From contig CABZJM010000003.1 in assembly GCA_902526075.1 (NCBI GenBank), positions 27,277-91,276 on the forward strand: DNA of 64,000 bases, written 5' to 3'. Positions 28,042 through 37,295 of this stretch are shown here, piece after piece. How positions within the stretch are numbered: position 1 is the first letter of the stretch; the number at the start of each line of letters is the position of its first letter. This DNA is from an uncultured Bacteroidota bacterium (GTDB lineage Bacteria > Bacteroidota > Bacteroidia > Flavobacteriales > Flavobacteriaceae). The position numbers and the translations under genes were made by a program. The notes under the pieces were generated by a model that saw only the letters and a list, made by a program, of their open reading frames with translations, was not told where the DNA came from and searched no databases.

Positions 28042-28734
28042 ATGAAGAAAATAGTAACATTGCTAATTTTATTTTGTACAGCAAGTACATTTAGTCAGTC
28101 AAATCAGGATCTTTTATCTCACTATAAAAAATACTACAAACAGATGCAATCTCAGGCTGACATTCAAGGCGTAATAAATGCACTAACTCATTTAAATGTA
28201 TTAGAGCCAAGTCAAGCTAGAAAAGATACTCTTGCAACTCTTTACATGAATGAAGGTAGACATGTTGAGGCGCTAAATACAATAGGTGTTGATAAGAATG
28301 ATTCAGATTCAGATTTAGCTGTACAAGTGAAAGCCTTTTCCCTTAAGGCCATAAATGATATTGAACAAGCAATGGTACATTACGAAGAATTATTTAAAAG
28401 AAAACCAAATCCGTTTATTGCCTATGAGCTTGCCGAAATGAAGATTAGAACCGGAGATTTAATGGGTGCAACCAGGAATATAACATTTGGAATTGCAAAC
28501 TCTTCTGGTGATATTGTTAGAAATTACTATGAGACCCAGCAACCCTATTCAGTTCCTATGAAAGCTGCTTTCACTTATTTGAAGGGACTTGTAAAAATTA
28601 ATGAGGATAGAGAAAGTAATATTGATGCTGCGATAGCTATTATGAATGAAGCTTTAATTATTGCTCCAAATTTTAATTTGGCCAAGATCAGTATTGATGC
28701 TCTAAATGCTCAAAAAACTACTGATCAAGACTAA
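28042..28734 (+). CDS. periplasmic TPR-like protein
   Basis: The 230 residues have a signal peptide ending TFSQS followed by helical repeats of tetratricopeptide type, for example AMVHYEELFKRKPNPFIAYELAEM and a C-terminal repeat AIAIMNEALIIAPNFNLAKI. It has no catalytic motif and is likely a periplasmic scaffold. It lies 33 bases after the second porin and may belong to that operon. It overlaps the convergent lipoprotein gene by 17 bases. Confidence 0.7.
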   Translation: MKKIVTLLILFCTASTFSQSNQDLLSHYKKYYKQMQSQADIQGVINALTHLNVLEPSQARKDTLATLYMNEGRHVEALNTIGVDKNDSDSDLAVQVKAFSLKAINDIEQAMVHYEELFKRKPNPFIAYELAEMKIRTGDLMGATRNITFGIANSSGDIVRNYYETQQPYSVPMKAAFTYLKGLVKINEDRESNIDAAIAIMNEALIIAPNFNLAKISIDALNAQKTTDQD

Positions 28735-29215
28735 TTTCTTGTTTTTCTAATAATTTATCAATTTGAAAATTTAGGTTAGAAAAAGAGTTATTAATTTTTT
28801 TTACCATTTTTATTTTAATTTCATTTTCAATTTCAAAGTTTGAAAGCATTGACTCAAACCTCATAAAATCTGTTTCTATCACGGTTAGCCTTGATTTTAT
28901 CTCAGGCTTATTTATTTCATCTGGTATCGAAAATTTTATTCCTTTAAAAAATCTCAGGAGAAACTTTTTATTATCAACTAAAGAGCTAAAGTCGTTTGAA
29001 TTTAGTTGTTCGATAAATTCATTCAATTCAAAATAATTTATCCATTTTTCAATCGATGGGTTGTATCTAACATAATAAATAGATTCAAAGTTTATCTCTG
29101 AATAATTTATAGTTGTAGAATTTGGATTATCTTTTTGAACATTAATGCTGGTAATTTCGTCACAACTTGTAAACGAAATGAATAAGAGAAAAATAAACTT
29201 AGTTAATCTTTTCAA
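28718..29215 (-). CDS. lipoprotein of unknown function
   Basis: The 165 residues begin with a lipoprotein signal with Cys18 (FTSC). The rest is acidic and helical toward the C-terminus, where heptad-like FSNLNFQIDKLLEKQ suggests a coiled coil. I recognise no family. Its start overlaps the end of the upstream YwaF-like gene by 17 bases, so the two are probably translated together. Confidence 0.65.
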   Translation of the reverse strand: MKRLTKFIFLLFISFTSCDEITSINVQKDNPNSTTINYSEINFESIYYVRYNPSIEKWINYFELNEFIEQLNSNDFSSLVDNKKFLLRFFKGIKFSIPDEINKPEIKSRLTVIETDFMRFESMLSNFEIENEIKIKMVKKINNSFSNLNFQIDKLLEKQEISLDQ

Positions 29216-29918
29216 AACTTCGAGGTTTTCCTATCAAAAAGACGACTATTATTAAGACTAAAACAAAAACTTCCCACCAATAAAGGTAGGTAGGCCATTC
29301 TCCAATGACTAATGGGTTATCCACTGCAGGCGGAACATTAACATACATATAGTTGGAACCAAGAAGGTTATTTAATGGAATTAATATGAACATGAATATA
29401 TTCAAAACAACCCATGTTTTTATCCAAGAAAATTTTGTAAGTTTCATACCCATGTGATTTCTTAAATATATTGGAAATGCAATTATCATTGCATGTTTAA
29501 AAAAGAATTGAACATAAAAGAAGTTATAACCACCATAATCGTCTATCAAAGGGGTTAAAATAGCCTGTATTCCTCCAATTATTCCACAATAAAAAAGAAA
29601 TTCGAAAAGAAACTGTCTTCTATTTTTTGGAATAAACATTATAAAACAGCAAATTAATCCGCTTATTGAGCAAAGATGTACAGGAAGTTCTTTACTTAAT
29701 TCCCATTTACCCATTAAGAACAAAAATGAATGATTTATTATAAAGAAACCAATCATTAAATAGGCCAAAATTTTTGCATAAAGCTCTTTCTTATTTTTTG
29801 GTATTTTATTACCTACAGATAAAACAGCGAAAATCAATACAATTACACATAAAACGGTTATTACCCAGCTTGTCGACATAAAGTCTAGTGTGTATTTATT
29901 GATATCGGAGTTTATCAT
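29199..29918 (-). CDS. YwaF/TIGR02206-like integral membrane protein
   Basis: The 239 residues form about six to seven membrane helices. The motif ELPVHLCSISG (about 75-85) and the late YLYWWEVFVLV fit the YwaF/TMEM164-like family, whose bacterial members have no settled role. The first Met (29918) is followed by a second 13 codons in (MSTSW), which could be the true start. It precedes the lipoprotein gene with a 17-base overlap. Confidence 0.72.
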   Translation of the reverse strand: MINSDINKYTLDFMSTSWVITVLCVIVLIFAVLSVGNKIPKNKKELYAKILAYLMIGFFIINHSFLFLMGKWELSKELPVHLCSISGLICCFIMFIPKNRRQFLFEFLFYCGIIGGIQAILTPLIDDYGGYNFFYVQFFFKHAMIIAFPIYLRNHMGMKLTKFSWIKTWVVLNIFMFILIPLNNLLGSNYMYVNVPPAVDNPLVIGEWPTYLYWWEVFVLVLIIVVFLIGKPRSFEKIN

Positions 29919-29977
29919 TTATTGAATTATAAGTAGAGTAGTAAATATAGTAAATTTATAAAACCGAATTAAAAACA

Positions 29978-30003
29978 AAAGCCCTCATCAAAATGAGGGC
30001 TTT
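29978..30003 (-). terminator. intrinsic terminator after tRNA-Phe
   Basis: GCCCTCAT and ATGAGGGC form an 8-base G+C-rich stem, extended by AAA/TTT, with a 4-base loop. On the minus strand it is followed by TTTTGTTTTT and lies a few bases past the tRNA-Phe 3' end. Confidence 0.85.
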
Positions 30004-30006
30004 AGG

Positions 30007-30079
<73 letters not shown>

Positions 30080-30091
30080 TCTTGAGCGCAT

Positions 30092-30122
30092 TAAAGATAG
30101 ATTCAATTTTGTTATTCCCAAA
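30092..30122 (-). promoter_or_regulatory. tRNA-Phe promoter (-33 and -7 boxes)
   Basis: On the minus strand TTTG (plus 30119-30122) is followed by exactly 19 bases and then TATCTTTA (30092-30099), one mismatch from TAnnTTTG. This is the Bacteroidota TTTG-N19-TAnnTTTG layout, and it lies 12 bases upstream of the tRNA 5' end. It is the only promoter here where I see both elements at standard spacing. Confidence 0.75.
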
Positions 30123-30145
30123 ATTATTTTATAAAAATGCTTTTG

Positions 30146-30153
30146 TAAATTTG
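30146..30153 (+). promoter_or_regulatory. -7 box upstream of coaX
   Basis: TAAATTTG matches TAnnTTTG exactly, 17 bases before the coaX ATG at 30171. It supports the shorter start, since the longer frame (30156) would begin almost at the transcript start. No good -33 TTG is visible. Confidence 0.45.
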
Positions 30154-30170
30154 AGGTGTTACAAGATTAC

Positions 30171-30896
30171 ATGAACTTAGTAGTTGACATTGGTAATAAT
30201 TTCTTTAAACTTGGAATTTTTGAAAATTCTAATTTGGTATTTAGCTTTTTTGATAAAAATGATAAAATTGATATAGAAATTGAGAAAATTATTTGTAAAT
30301 ACAGCAAAATAACCAATGCTCTGATCTCAAATGTTTCTTCTGTAAAAATTAATGATTTACTCAATAGATTGAATATTAAAATTTACAAGTTAGATTCAAC
30401 TTTTATTTTTCCTTTTGAGTTAAATTATAAGACCCCTGAATCCCTAGGTAATGATAGACTAGCTTTAGCTGCTGCCGCTACAATTTTATTTCCAAACTCT
30501 AATAATTTAGTCATAGATGCAGGAACATGTATTACAATTGATTTTATCGATAATAAAAATCATTTTTTGGGTGGTTCAATTTCTCCCGGAGTCAAAATGA
30601 GATATGATTCACTTAATCATTATACTGCAAATCTTCCTCTGCTAAAAAATGAAAACAATTTTAATTATCCAGGAGATTCGACCAATGCCTCAATACATGC
30701 TGGTATTATTGGTGGTGTTTCCAATGAGATAAATGGATTTATTAAACAAATAAATTCAAGAAATGACAAGGTGAATGTAATATTAACAGGGGGAGATGCT
30801 AAAATTTTGTCAAAAACATTAAAAATTACCATATTTGCGAATCAAAATTTTATCTTAGAAGGCCTCAATAGCATTCTAAACCTAAATAAAAATTAA
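30171..30896 (+). CDS. coaX: type III pantothenate kinase
   Basis: It phosphorylates pantothenate in the first step of CoA synthesis and is not inhibited by CoA. I chose ATG 30171, giving 241 residues starting MNLVVDIGNN; Asp6 and the IGNN loop are the ATP/metal site. TPESLGNDRLA (88-98) holds the catalytic Asp95, VIDAGTCITID (114-124) the second phosphate loop, and GGSISPGVKMR (134-144) the pantothenate pocket. It begins the Flavobacteriia-type order coaX, outer-membrane protein, TPR, lptC, ppiD. Confidence 0.93.
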   Translation: MNLVVDIGNNFFKLGIFENSNLVFSFFDKNDKIDIEIEKIICKYSKITNALISNVSSVKINDLLNRLNIKIYKLDSTFIFPFELNYKTPESLGNDRLALAAAATILFPNSNNLVIDAGTCITIDFIDNKNHFLGGSISPGVKMRYDSLNHYTANLPLLKNENNFNYPGDSTNASIHAGIIGGVSNEINGFIKQINSRNDKVNVILTGGDAKILSKTLKITIFANQNFILEGLNSILNLNKN

Positions 30897-32207
30897 TTGA
30901 ATAAGACATTTTCTATACTATTTTCACTTGTCTTTGCGTGTTTAACGGTTAAATCACAAAATAACACCTCATCACCCTATTCCTTTTATGGAATCGGTTC
31001 TCTTGATTTTAAGGGTACATCTGAAAGTAGAGCAATGGGAGGTGTTAGCGTATATAATGATAGTATTCACATGAATTTCAGAAACCCTGCTTCATATACT
31101 GGAAAAAATATGTTTTCATTTAATAATGAGGGAAGACTTGTAAAATTTACTGTTGGATTAGGACATTCAGAAACCGACCTTAAAACTTCGACAAATAGTT
31201 CTGAAACAACTAATACTAGTTTTGAATATCTAGGCATAAATATTCCAATGGGTAAATTTGGGTTTGGTTTTGGATTAATTCCTTTTTCATCCGTTGGTTA
31301 TAAATTACAATCGTCAAACGTAGATAACCAACTTCAGTACAAATACTCTGGAAATGGAGGTCTAAACAAAGCTTTTTTGGGATTTGCATACCAGCTTTCT
31401 GACAACCTAGCTATTGGTTTTGATGCAAAATATAATTTTGGTAATATTCAAAATTCAGCACTTGAATATTTATATGATGATGAATCTTTGCCTCTTGATT
31501 ACCAAGCAAGAGAACAAAATAGGTCTGATCTAAGTGGAGTTAATTTCAATTTTGGCATAACATTTAAAAGAGGCTTTAATGAAAATCTTGAATTACATGC
31601 TTCACTTACACATTCACCTGATTATAACTTAAGCTCAAGGAATAGTAGAACATTTGCTTCGGTTGTGATAAATCCTAATACACAGATTGAGTTCCCTGTT
31701 AATGAAATAAATGTTGATCTAGACTCTTTGGAGCTAGACAAGACCGATTTATCAATGCCGTCGGTAACAAGTTTTGGAATTGGAATTAGTAAGTCAAAAA
31801 AATGGTTTGTTGGAGCTGAATTCACCTCTATTACTAGTAGTGTTTTTTCAAATGATTTAATTAGCATTGAAAACAGTGAATATGAAGACTCATCAAAAAT
31901 ATCTTTTGGTGGATTTTACATTCCTGATTATGCATCATTTAGTAAATTTTGGAACAGAGTTGTTTACAGGGCTGGATTTTATTCTGAAAAAACTGGGTTG
32001 GTCATCAACAATGAATCCATAAATGAATTTGGCATATCATTTGGACTAGGTATTCCAGCTGGTGGTTTATTTTCGAATGTTAATACAACTGTTGAATTTG
32101 GTAAAAGAGGAACCACAAATGAAGATTTAGTTGAAGAAAATTTTGTTAATTTTCAGTTAAGTTTATCTCTTAATGACAGGTGGTTTGTAAAGAGAAAATA
32201 TAATTAA
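30897..32207 (+). CDS. outer-membrane beta-barrel protein of the coaX-lptC cluster
   Basis: The 436 residues have a signal peptide ending VKSQ, then NNTSSPYSFYGIGSLDF and SRAMGGVSVYNDS, which resembles the start of PorV/FadL-type barrels of Bacteroidota. The rest alternates polar and hydrophobic residues with Gly-rich turns. It starts at TTG 30897 directly after the coaX stop. Its position beside lptC is common in Flavobacteriia, but its role (lipid uptake or assembly) is not shown by sequence. Confidence 0.75.
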   Translation: MNKTFSILFSLVFACLTVKSQNNTSSPYSFYGIGSLDFKGTSESRAMGGVSVYNDSIHMNFRNPASYTGKNMFSFNNEGRLVKFTVGLGHSETDLKTSTNSSETTNTSFEYLGINIPMGKFGFGFGLIPFSSVGYKLQSSNVDNQLQYKYSGNGGLNKAFLGFAYQLSDNLAIGFDAKYNFGNIQNSALEYLYDDESLPLDYQAREQNRSDLSGVNFNFGITFKRGFNENLELHASLTHSPDYNLSSRNSRTFASVVINPNTQIEFPVNEINVDLDSLELDKTDLSMPSVTSFGIGISKSKKWFVGAEFTSITSSVFSNDLISIENSEYEDSSKISFGGFYIPDYASFSKFWNRVVYRAGFYSEKTGLVINNESINEFGISFGLGIPAGGLFSNVNTTVEFGKRGTTNEDLVEENFVNFQLSLSLNDRWFVKRKYN

Positions 32208-32209
32208 TT

Positions 32210-33586
32210 ATGAAAAAATTTTTAGTGTTTTTATTATTGTTGCTGATATCGGCTAATGCATTTTCACAAGCCAATGAAAAAGATATTAATGCTTTATCAA
32301 TTTTCAGTGAATATGTTAAAGCTAAAAATTATGATGCTGCATTTGAACCCTGGATGGAGCTTAGGTTAAGAAGTCCAAAGTTTAATAGCGCAATTTATGT
32401 TTACGGTGAGAGGATATTAAAACATAAAATCAAAAATACAACCTCTGAGGAAAAAGTAAATTATTTAAATGACCTATTGAAATTGTGGGAAGAGAAAAGA
32501 GAACATTTTCCTAACAAGACCCCTCTTGGCGATATTTTAGCTAAATCTGCACAATTACAATATGACAATAAAAACTACTTTGGTCTTAGTGACTTTGAAA
32601 TTTATTCAAATTTTGATAGAGCTTACAACGAAGACTTAAGTTCATTTAACAATCCTAAAAATTTATATACCTATTTTAAGCTAATTGTTAAGCTCTATGA
32701 TGAAAATCTAAAAAGTGCTGAGGATTTGTTTACTAAATATGATGAGATTTCTGAAAAAGTTGAAAAAGAAATTAAGAATTATACCAACAAGGTTAATAAA
32801 TATGTTGGTAAATCTGATGAAGAAGTTTCTATTTCAGCAAAAGACCAGAGACGTATCAAATCATATAATAGTTTTTTAAAGGCATATGACCAGATATCCA
32901 AGGGAATGGAAAAAGATTTAGGCGATAGAGGTAATTGTGAAAATTTAATACCACTATATGAAAATAATTTTGATGCTAATCAGAGAGATGGTAAATGGTT
33001 AAGTAGGGCTATGAATAGATTGTATGGTAAGCAGTGTGATGAATCTGAACTATTTGTCAAAATTGTTCAGAAAAAAAATGAATTAGAACCGAATGCATCA
33101 ACAGCCTATTATTTAGGGACTATTAAAGATAAACAAGGAAACTCATCAGAAGCATTAGTATTCTACAATCAAGCAATCGAATTGGAAACTGACTCATATG
33201 AAAAAGCTAAAATATTATTTAGAATAGCTACTAACTTTCGAAAGAATGGACTTTACACGAGGGCAAGATCACATTACATGCAAGCTTTAGGATTTAATCC
33301 ATCAATGGGAAGGTCATATTTAGCAATTGCTCAGATGTATGCATCTAGTGCAAAAAATTGTGGTGCAGACAACTTTAGTCAAAGAGCAGTTTATTGGCTT
33401 GCATCTAAGGAAGCGATGAAGGCATCTAGAGTTGATGGAACTTTAAAAAGTGCTGCTCTCAAGAGTTTCAGAAATTACGAAGCAAAAGCACCTCAAAAAT
33501 CTGAAATCTTTTCATCAGGCAGAGAGGGTGAAGTAATAGAAATTTCTTGTTGGATTGGTAGATCTGTAAAAGTACCTAATCTTTAA
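32210..33586 (+). CDS. secreted TPR protein of the coaX-lptC cluster
   Basis: The 458 residues have a signal peptide (about 1-21, ending AFSQ), a long helical middle part, and TPR repeats around 290-375 (STAYYLGTIKDKQGNSSEALVFYNQAIEL is split over two helices). It is likely a periplasmic or outer-membrane-associated scaffold. It sits two bases after the barrel protein and three before lptC, so it is translated from the same message; a link to LPS export or envelope assembly is inference. Confidence 0.75.
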   Translation: MKKFLVFLLLLLISANAFSQANEKDINALSIFSEYVKAKNYDAAFEPWMELRLRSPKFNSAIYVYGERILKHKIKNTTSEEKVNYLNDLLKLWEEKREHFPNKTPLGDILAKSAQLQYDNKNYFGLSDFEIYSNFDRAYNEDLSSFNNPKNLYTYFKLIVKLYDENLKSAEDLFTKYDEISEKVEKEIKNYTNKVNKYVGKSDEEVSISAKDQRRIKSYNSFLKAYDQISKGMEKDLGDRGNCENLIPLYENNFDANQRDGKWLSRAMNRLYGKQCDESELFVKIVQKKNELEPNASTAYYLGTIKDKQGNSSEALVFYNQAIELETDSYEKAKILFRIATNFRKNGLYTRARSHYMQALGFNPSMGRSYLAIAQMYASSAKNCGADNFSQRAVYWLASKEAMKASRVDGTLKSAALKSFRNYEAKAPQKSEIFSSGREGEVIEISCWIGRSVKVPNL

Positions 33587-33589
33587 TTC

Positions 33590-34114
33590 TTGAAATATTT
33601 AATTTCAATTTTTCTTGTATTAATTTTTTCCTGCAATGGAGAAAAGGATCTAACATCTTTTTTAAGGGCTGCAGACATACCAATTTCCTCAGCTTTGGAA
33701 ATAAATACAGTTCATACTGACTCAGGAATAGTTAGTAGTATCTTAAATAGTCCCAAGATGTTAAATTTTAGTAATGCCAATTTTCCATATTTTGAATTTC
33801 CAGCTAAGATTGAGGTAATTTTATTTGATGAGAATAATAATCAAACTAAAATTATTGCAGATTATGCAATTTCTTACTCAAATAGTGATTTGATAGATTT
33901 AAGAGGAAATGTTATCGTATCAACTCATCTTATGGATACATTAATTTCGGATCAACTATACTATGATAGAGGTGAAGAATGGTTATTTACAAATTTTGAC
34001 TTTAGATATGTTTCATCAGATAAAGATATTTACGGCAAAGGTTTTGATTCGGACAAGTCTTTTGACAAAATAAAGTTTTTAAAGGTTAATGGGTTTGTAT
34101 CCATTGAAGATTAA
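33590..34114 (+). CDS. lptC: LPS export protein LptC
   Basis: LptC hands lipopolysaccharide from the inner-membrane LptBFG complex to LptA. The 174 residues begin with a lipoprotein-like signal (Cys15 in IFSC), usual for Bacteroidota LptC, followed by a beta-jellyroll repeat with VILFDENNNQTKIIADYAI and LIDLRGNVIVST. The start is TTG 33590. Related genomes often carry a CNNM/hemolysin-type gene between lptC and ppiD; here there is only a 113-base gap. Confidence 0.87.
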   Translation: MKYLISIFLVLIFSCNGEKDLTSFLRAADIPISSALEINTVHTDSGIVSSILNSPKMLNFSNANFPYFEFPAKIEVILFDENNNQTKIIADYAISYSNSDLIDLRGNVIVSTHLMDTLISDQLYYDRGEEWLFTNFDFRYVSSDKDIYGKGFDSDKSFDKIKFLKVNGFVSIED

Positions 34115-34196
34115 TTTTGACTAACATTTAGATTTAATTATAAATCTATTCTATAATCCAATCAAAAATTATTTTTTTTAATTGACAATAAAATAC

Positions 34197-34204
34197 TACT
34201 TTTG
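34197..34204 (+). promoter_or_regulatory. -7 box upstream of ppiD
   Basis: TACTTTTG matches TAnnTTTG exactly and lies 23 bases before the ppiD start. It suggests that ppiD has its own transcript, separate from the coaX-lptC unit. Confidence 0.5.
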
Positions 34205-34227
34205 GCCACTACTTTTATTTAAAACAT

Positions 34228-36390
34228 ATGGCGGTTTTAGGAAAAATTAGAGCTCTTGGCCCTGTAGCCTTAATAAGTGTTATTGGATTAGCTCTATTTG
34301 CATTTGTATTTTCTACAGGTACTGGTACCGTTACTGATGTTTTCAAAGGGGATGAATTTAATCAGAGTCGTGTGGCAGTTGTCAACGGAATTGAGATGGA
34401 TCGGGCCGATTTTATGCAAAAGGTTGATAATCTTGAAAAGCAGAATAGGGGTTCTAGTTCATCAATTCAGGCTATGAATTCAGTATGGAATTCGGAGCTA
34501 AAAAAACTTGTTTTACAATCTGAATTTCAGAAAATTGGTATTCAAATTGAGAGGGAAATGATGAGAGATTTTTTAAGGACTAATCTACTAGCTTTTGAGG
34601 ACTTTCAAGATATTAATGGCGAATTTGATGAATCGAAGTTAAATCAATTCATTTCTAATCTCAAAGAGATATCCCCTGAGACAATGGAATTACAAGGTTC
34701 CTTAGTAAATTACGAGTCATGGAATAACTTTGAAGAAAATATTGGAGCAATCGGATTAGAGGAGATGTACTATAGATTGGTTGATGTGGGGATTAATACT
34801 GCATTATTTGAAGGCGAAGAAGATTATTTTAATTCAAATGATGTTGTGGACTTTAAATATGTAAAAATTCCATTTACAAAAGTTTCAGATAATGACATTA
34901 AAGTATCAAAATCTGAGGTAACAGACTATATTAACCAAAACGAAAATAATTATTCTTCCGACCCTTCTAGAGATTTAATCTTTGTCAGGTTTGAAGAAAA
35001 CCCATCGGGGTTAGATAAATCTGAAGCCAAGTCAAGTCTCAATACACTTTTAGAGGATAGAGAAGAGTATGATCCAAATTCCCAAAAAAATATTACCTAT
35101 AGAGGTTTTAAAAATACAAATAATAATGAGGAATTTTTAAATATTAATTCTGCTATCAAATTTTTTGATTCATATGTATTTAAATCATCTTTATCGCCCT
35201 CCCTTGCCGAAAATATCTATAACCTCAATAAAGGGGAGGTTTATGGTCCCTACAACGAAAATGGATTTGTAAAAGTAACTAAGTTAATTGATTCAAAATT
35301 TATATCGGACTCTGCCAAGGTAAGACACATATTAATTCCTTACACGGGATCTTTTAGAAGCGGTCCTGCTGTAACTAAATCAAAAGATAATGCAAAAAAG
35401 ACAGCTGATAGTATTTCTAGGGTTTTAAAATCAAATAGGGGTAAATTTAATTCTTTACTTAGCTTCTCTTCAGATCAGGTAAGTAATGAAAATGATGGAA
35501 TTATTGAATTTGCTTATATTGATGGATTTGCACCTGAATTTAGGGATTTCTCCTTTCAAAAAAGAGTTGGATCCATTGATGTAGTGGAGACTGACTTTGG
35601 ATTTCATGTAATTGAAATTCTATCTCAGGGTAAAAAGCAAAAGGCAGTCAAGTTGGGAAATCTTGCGATCAAAGTCGAACCTTCAGAAAGAACAAGAGAC
35701 AGCGTATATAATATTACCTCAAAATTTGAAATTGCTGTGAACGAAGAAAATTTTAGAGAATATTCTAAAGAAAATAATATTAAAATTAACCCAGTCAATA
35801 ATATCGGTGAGTTGGATGAGAATATACCAATTTTAGGTCAACAAAGAAATATCGTAAGGTGGGTATATGATGAAAATACTGACAAAGGAGATATAAAAAA
35901 ATTCAGTCTACAAAAAGGAGGTTATGTAATTGCTATGTTAACCTCCATAAATGACAATGGAATGATGTCTTATGAGAAATCATCAATTACGGCTTTGCCT
36001 AAAGTGAAAAATCAAAAGAAAGCACAAAAAATCATTCAAAGTATAAAGTCATCAAAACTTGATGAAATCGCAACTCAGAATAACGTTGAAGTTCAAACTG
36101 CATTATCTGTTAATATTAATAATCCTGTTATTTCTGGAGTGGGAAATGAACCAGCTGTTGTGGGATATGCTATGGGTATAAATAAGGACATTACATCGGC
36201 AGCAATTATCGGAAACAGTGGAGTATTTTATATATATGTAACTGACAGAAGAAAAGCATCCTCTTTGGCTAATTACCAGAACATGATTAATATCATAAGT
36301 TCTAACAGATCAAGTAATGTTAGAAATAGAGCTTTCAATGCATTAAAAGAGAAAGCTGAAATTGAAGACTTTAGGGGAACTTTTTACTAA
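34228..36390 (+). CDS. peptidyl-prolyl isomerase (PpiD/SurA-like periplasmic chaperone)
   Basis: It is a membrane-anchored folding factor for periplasmic and outer-membrane proteins. The 720 residues have one N-terminal helix (about 11-29), a SurA-type chaperone region beginning VAVVNGIEMDRADF, and a parvulin domain starting near 361 (DSAKVRHILIPY) and running to GFHVIEILSQ near 470. A second, degenerate parvulin-like C-terminal region follows. It overlaps the convergent GHMP kinase by four bases (CTAA). Confidence 0.9.
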   Translation: MAVLGKIRALGPVALISVIGLALFAFVFSTGTGTVTDVFKGDEFNQSRVAVVNGIEMDRADFMQKVDNLEKQNRGSSSSIQAMNSVWNSELKKLVLQSEFQKIGIQIEREMMRDFLRTNLLAFEDFQDINGEFDESKLNQFISNLKEISPETMELQGSLVNYESWNNFEENIGAIGLEEMYYRLVDVGINTALFEGEEDYFNSNDVVDFKYVKIPFTKVSDNDIKVSKSEVTDYINQNENNYSSDPSRDLIFVRFEENPSGLDKSEAKSSLNTLLEDREEYDPNSQKNITYRGFKNTNNNEEFLNINSAIKFFDSYVFKSSLSPSLAENIYNLNKGEVYGPYNENGFVKVTKLIDSKFISDSAKVRHILIPYTGSFRSGPAVTKSKDNAKKTADSISRVLKSNRGKFNSLLSFSSDQVSNENDGIIEFAYIDGFAPEFRDFSFQKRVGSIDVVETDFGFHVIEILSQGKKQKAVKLGNLAIKVEPSERTRDSVYNITSKFEIAVNEENFREYSKENNIKINPVNNIGELDENIPILGQQRNIVRWVYDENTDKGDIKKFSLQKGGYVIAMLTSINDNGMMSYEKSSITALPKVKNQKKAQKIIQSIKSSKLDEIATQNNVEVQTALSVNINNPVISGVGNEPAVVGYAMGINKDITSAAIIGNSGVFYIYVTDRRKASSLANYQNMINIISSNRSSNVRNRAFNALKEKAEIEDFRGTFY

Positions 36391-37295
36391 CCTAAATATA
36401 CCATTTCTTTTAGGGGAATTATTGTATTTAATCCTCTATTCCTAAAATAAGTTAGGTCCTTATTTTTAGTTGTTACCAAAATAAAATCACCGCCCCAAGA
36501 CCCAAGACTTTTAATTTTACCGTCTTTATATCCCATAAAAGTTGACTTTTGGATGGGATTTACTGAGATAGCTTTAGAAATTATAGATTCGTGCTCTTGC
36601 ATAAGTTCTTCAAAGTAAATCAAATCATTACACTTCAAAAATTCATTACAAATTCTATTTATTTTTTTTATTGACTCAACTTTATTGAATTGACTTTTTG
36701 AATAATTTTCAATTGAAGTTTGTGTATTTTGTTTTTTTCCAAGATAAATCAAAAATAGGTTTTCTATGAAGGGCGGATTAAAATTCGCTTTATTAATACA
36801 AATAGAATTTCCCATTTTATTATAAATGATCGGATGATTAACATCACAGCAAGCAATGTCATAACCACTTCCTTTAAATGTCGAGAATAATAATTTATAA
36901 GGATCTACATTTGCCCATTTAGCAAGATTATTTACAAAAGTTGAAGACGATCCTAATCCCCATTCCTTATCAAAATTAAGTTTTGTAACAAATTTATTTC
37001 CTAAAATACTTTTTAGATCATTTTTTTTAATAGTATGATTAAGTAGTGAAATAATTTTTTCAGAAATTATATTTTCTTTACCCAGATTTACAAGATTATT
37101 ATTGTCTACTATAAACCTATCTTCATACCATAGATTGTCATGCTTATCAAAACTTTGCCATTCAATTGTATTTTCATCACATTTAGAAACTGATAAATCT
37201 TGGGTTAGTTTTGCAGGTAATGCAATTGATTTTGCTCCGTCCATGACTAAATATTCAGAGCTCAACAAGACTTTGCCGTTACTTTTAAATAACAT
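36387..37295 (-). CDS. GHMP-family kinase, mevalonate pathway
   Basis: The 302 residues carry the GHMP phosphate loop WGLGSSSTF (112-120) and an N-terminal GKVLLSSEYLVMDGA, with GSGYDIACCD later. It is most likely mevalonate or phosphomevalonate kinase, since it begins exactly where the HMG-CoA reductase gene stops. The exact substrate cannot be settled by eye. Same-strand gap to the reductase is zero bases, so the two are co-translated. Confidence 0.83.
   Translation of the reverse strand: MLFKSNGKVLLSSEYLVMDGAKSIALPAKLTQDLSVSKCDENTIEWQSFDKHDNLWYEDRFIVDNNNLVNLGKENIISEKIISLLNHTIKKNDLKSILGNKFVTKLNFDKEWGLGSSSTFVNNLAKWANVDPYKLLFSTFKGSGYDIACCDVNHPIIYNKMGNSICINKANFNPPFIENLFLIYLGKKQNTQTSIENYSKSQFNKVESIKKINRICNEFLKCNDLIYFEELMQEHESIISKAISVNPIQKSTFMGYKDGKIKSLGSWGGDFILVTTKNKDLTYFRNRGLNTIIPLKEMVYLG

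Noticed and set aside
36387..37295. Truncated GHMP kinase
   Set aside because: 302 residues is within the family range, and the phosphate loop and C-terminal motifs are present.
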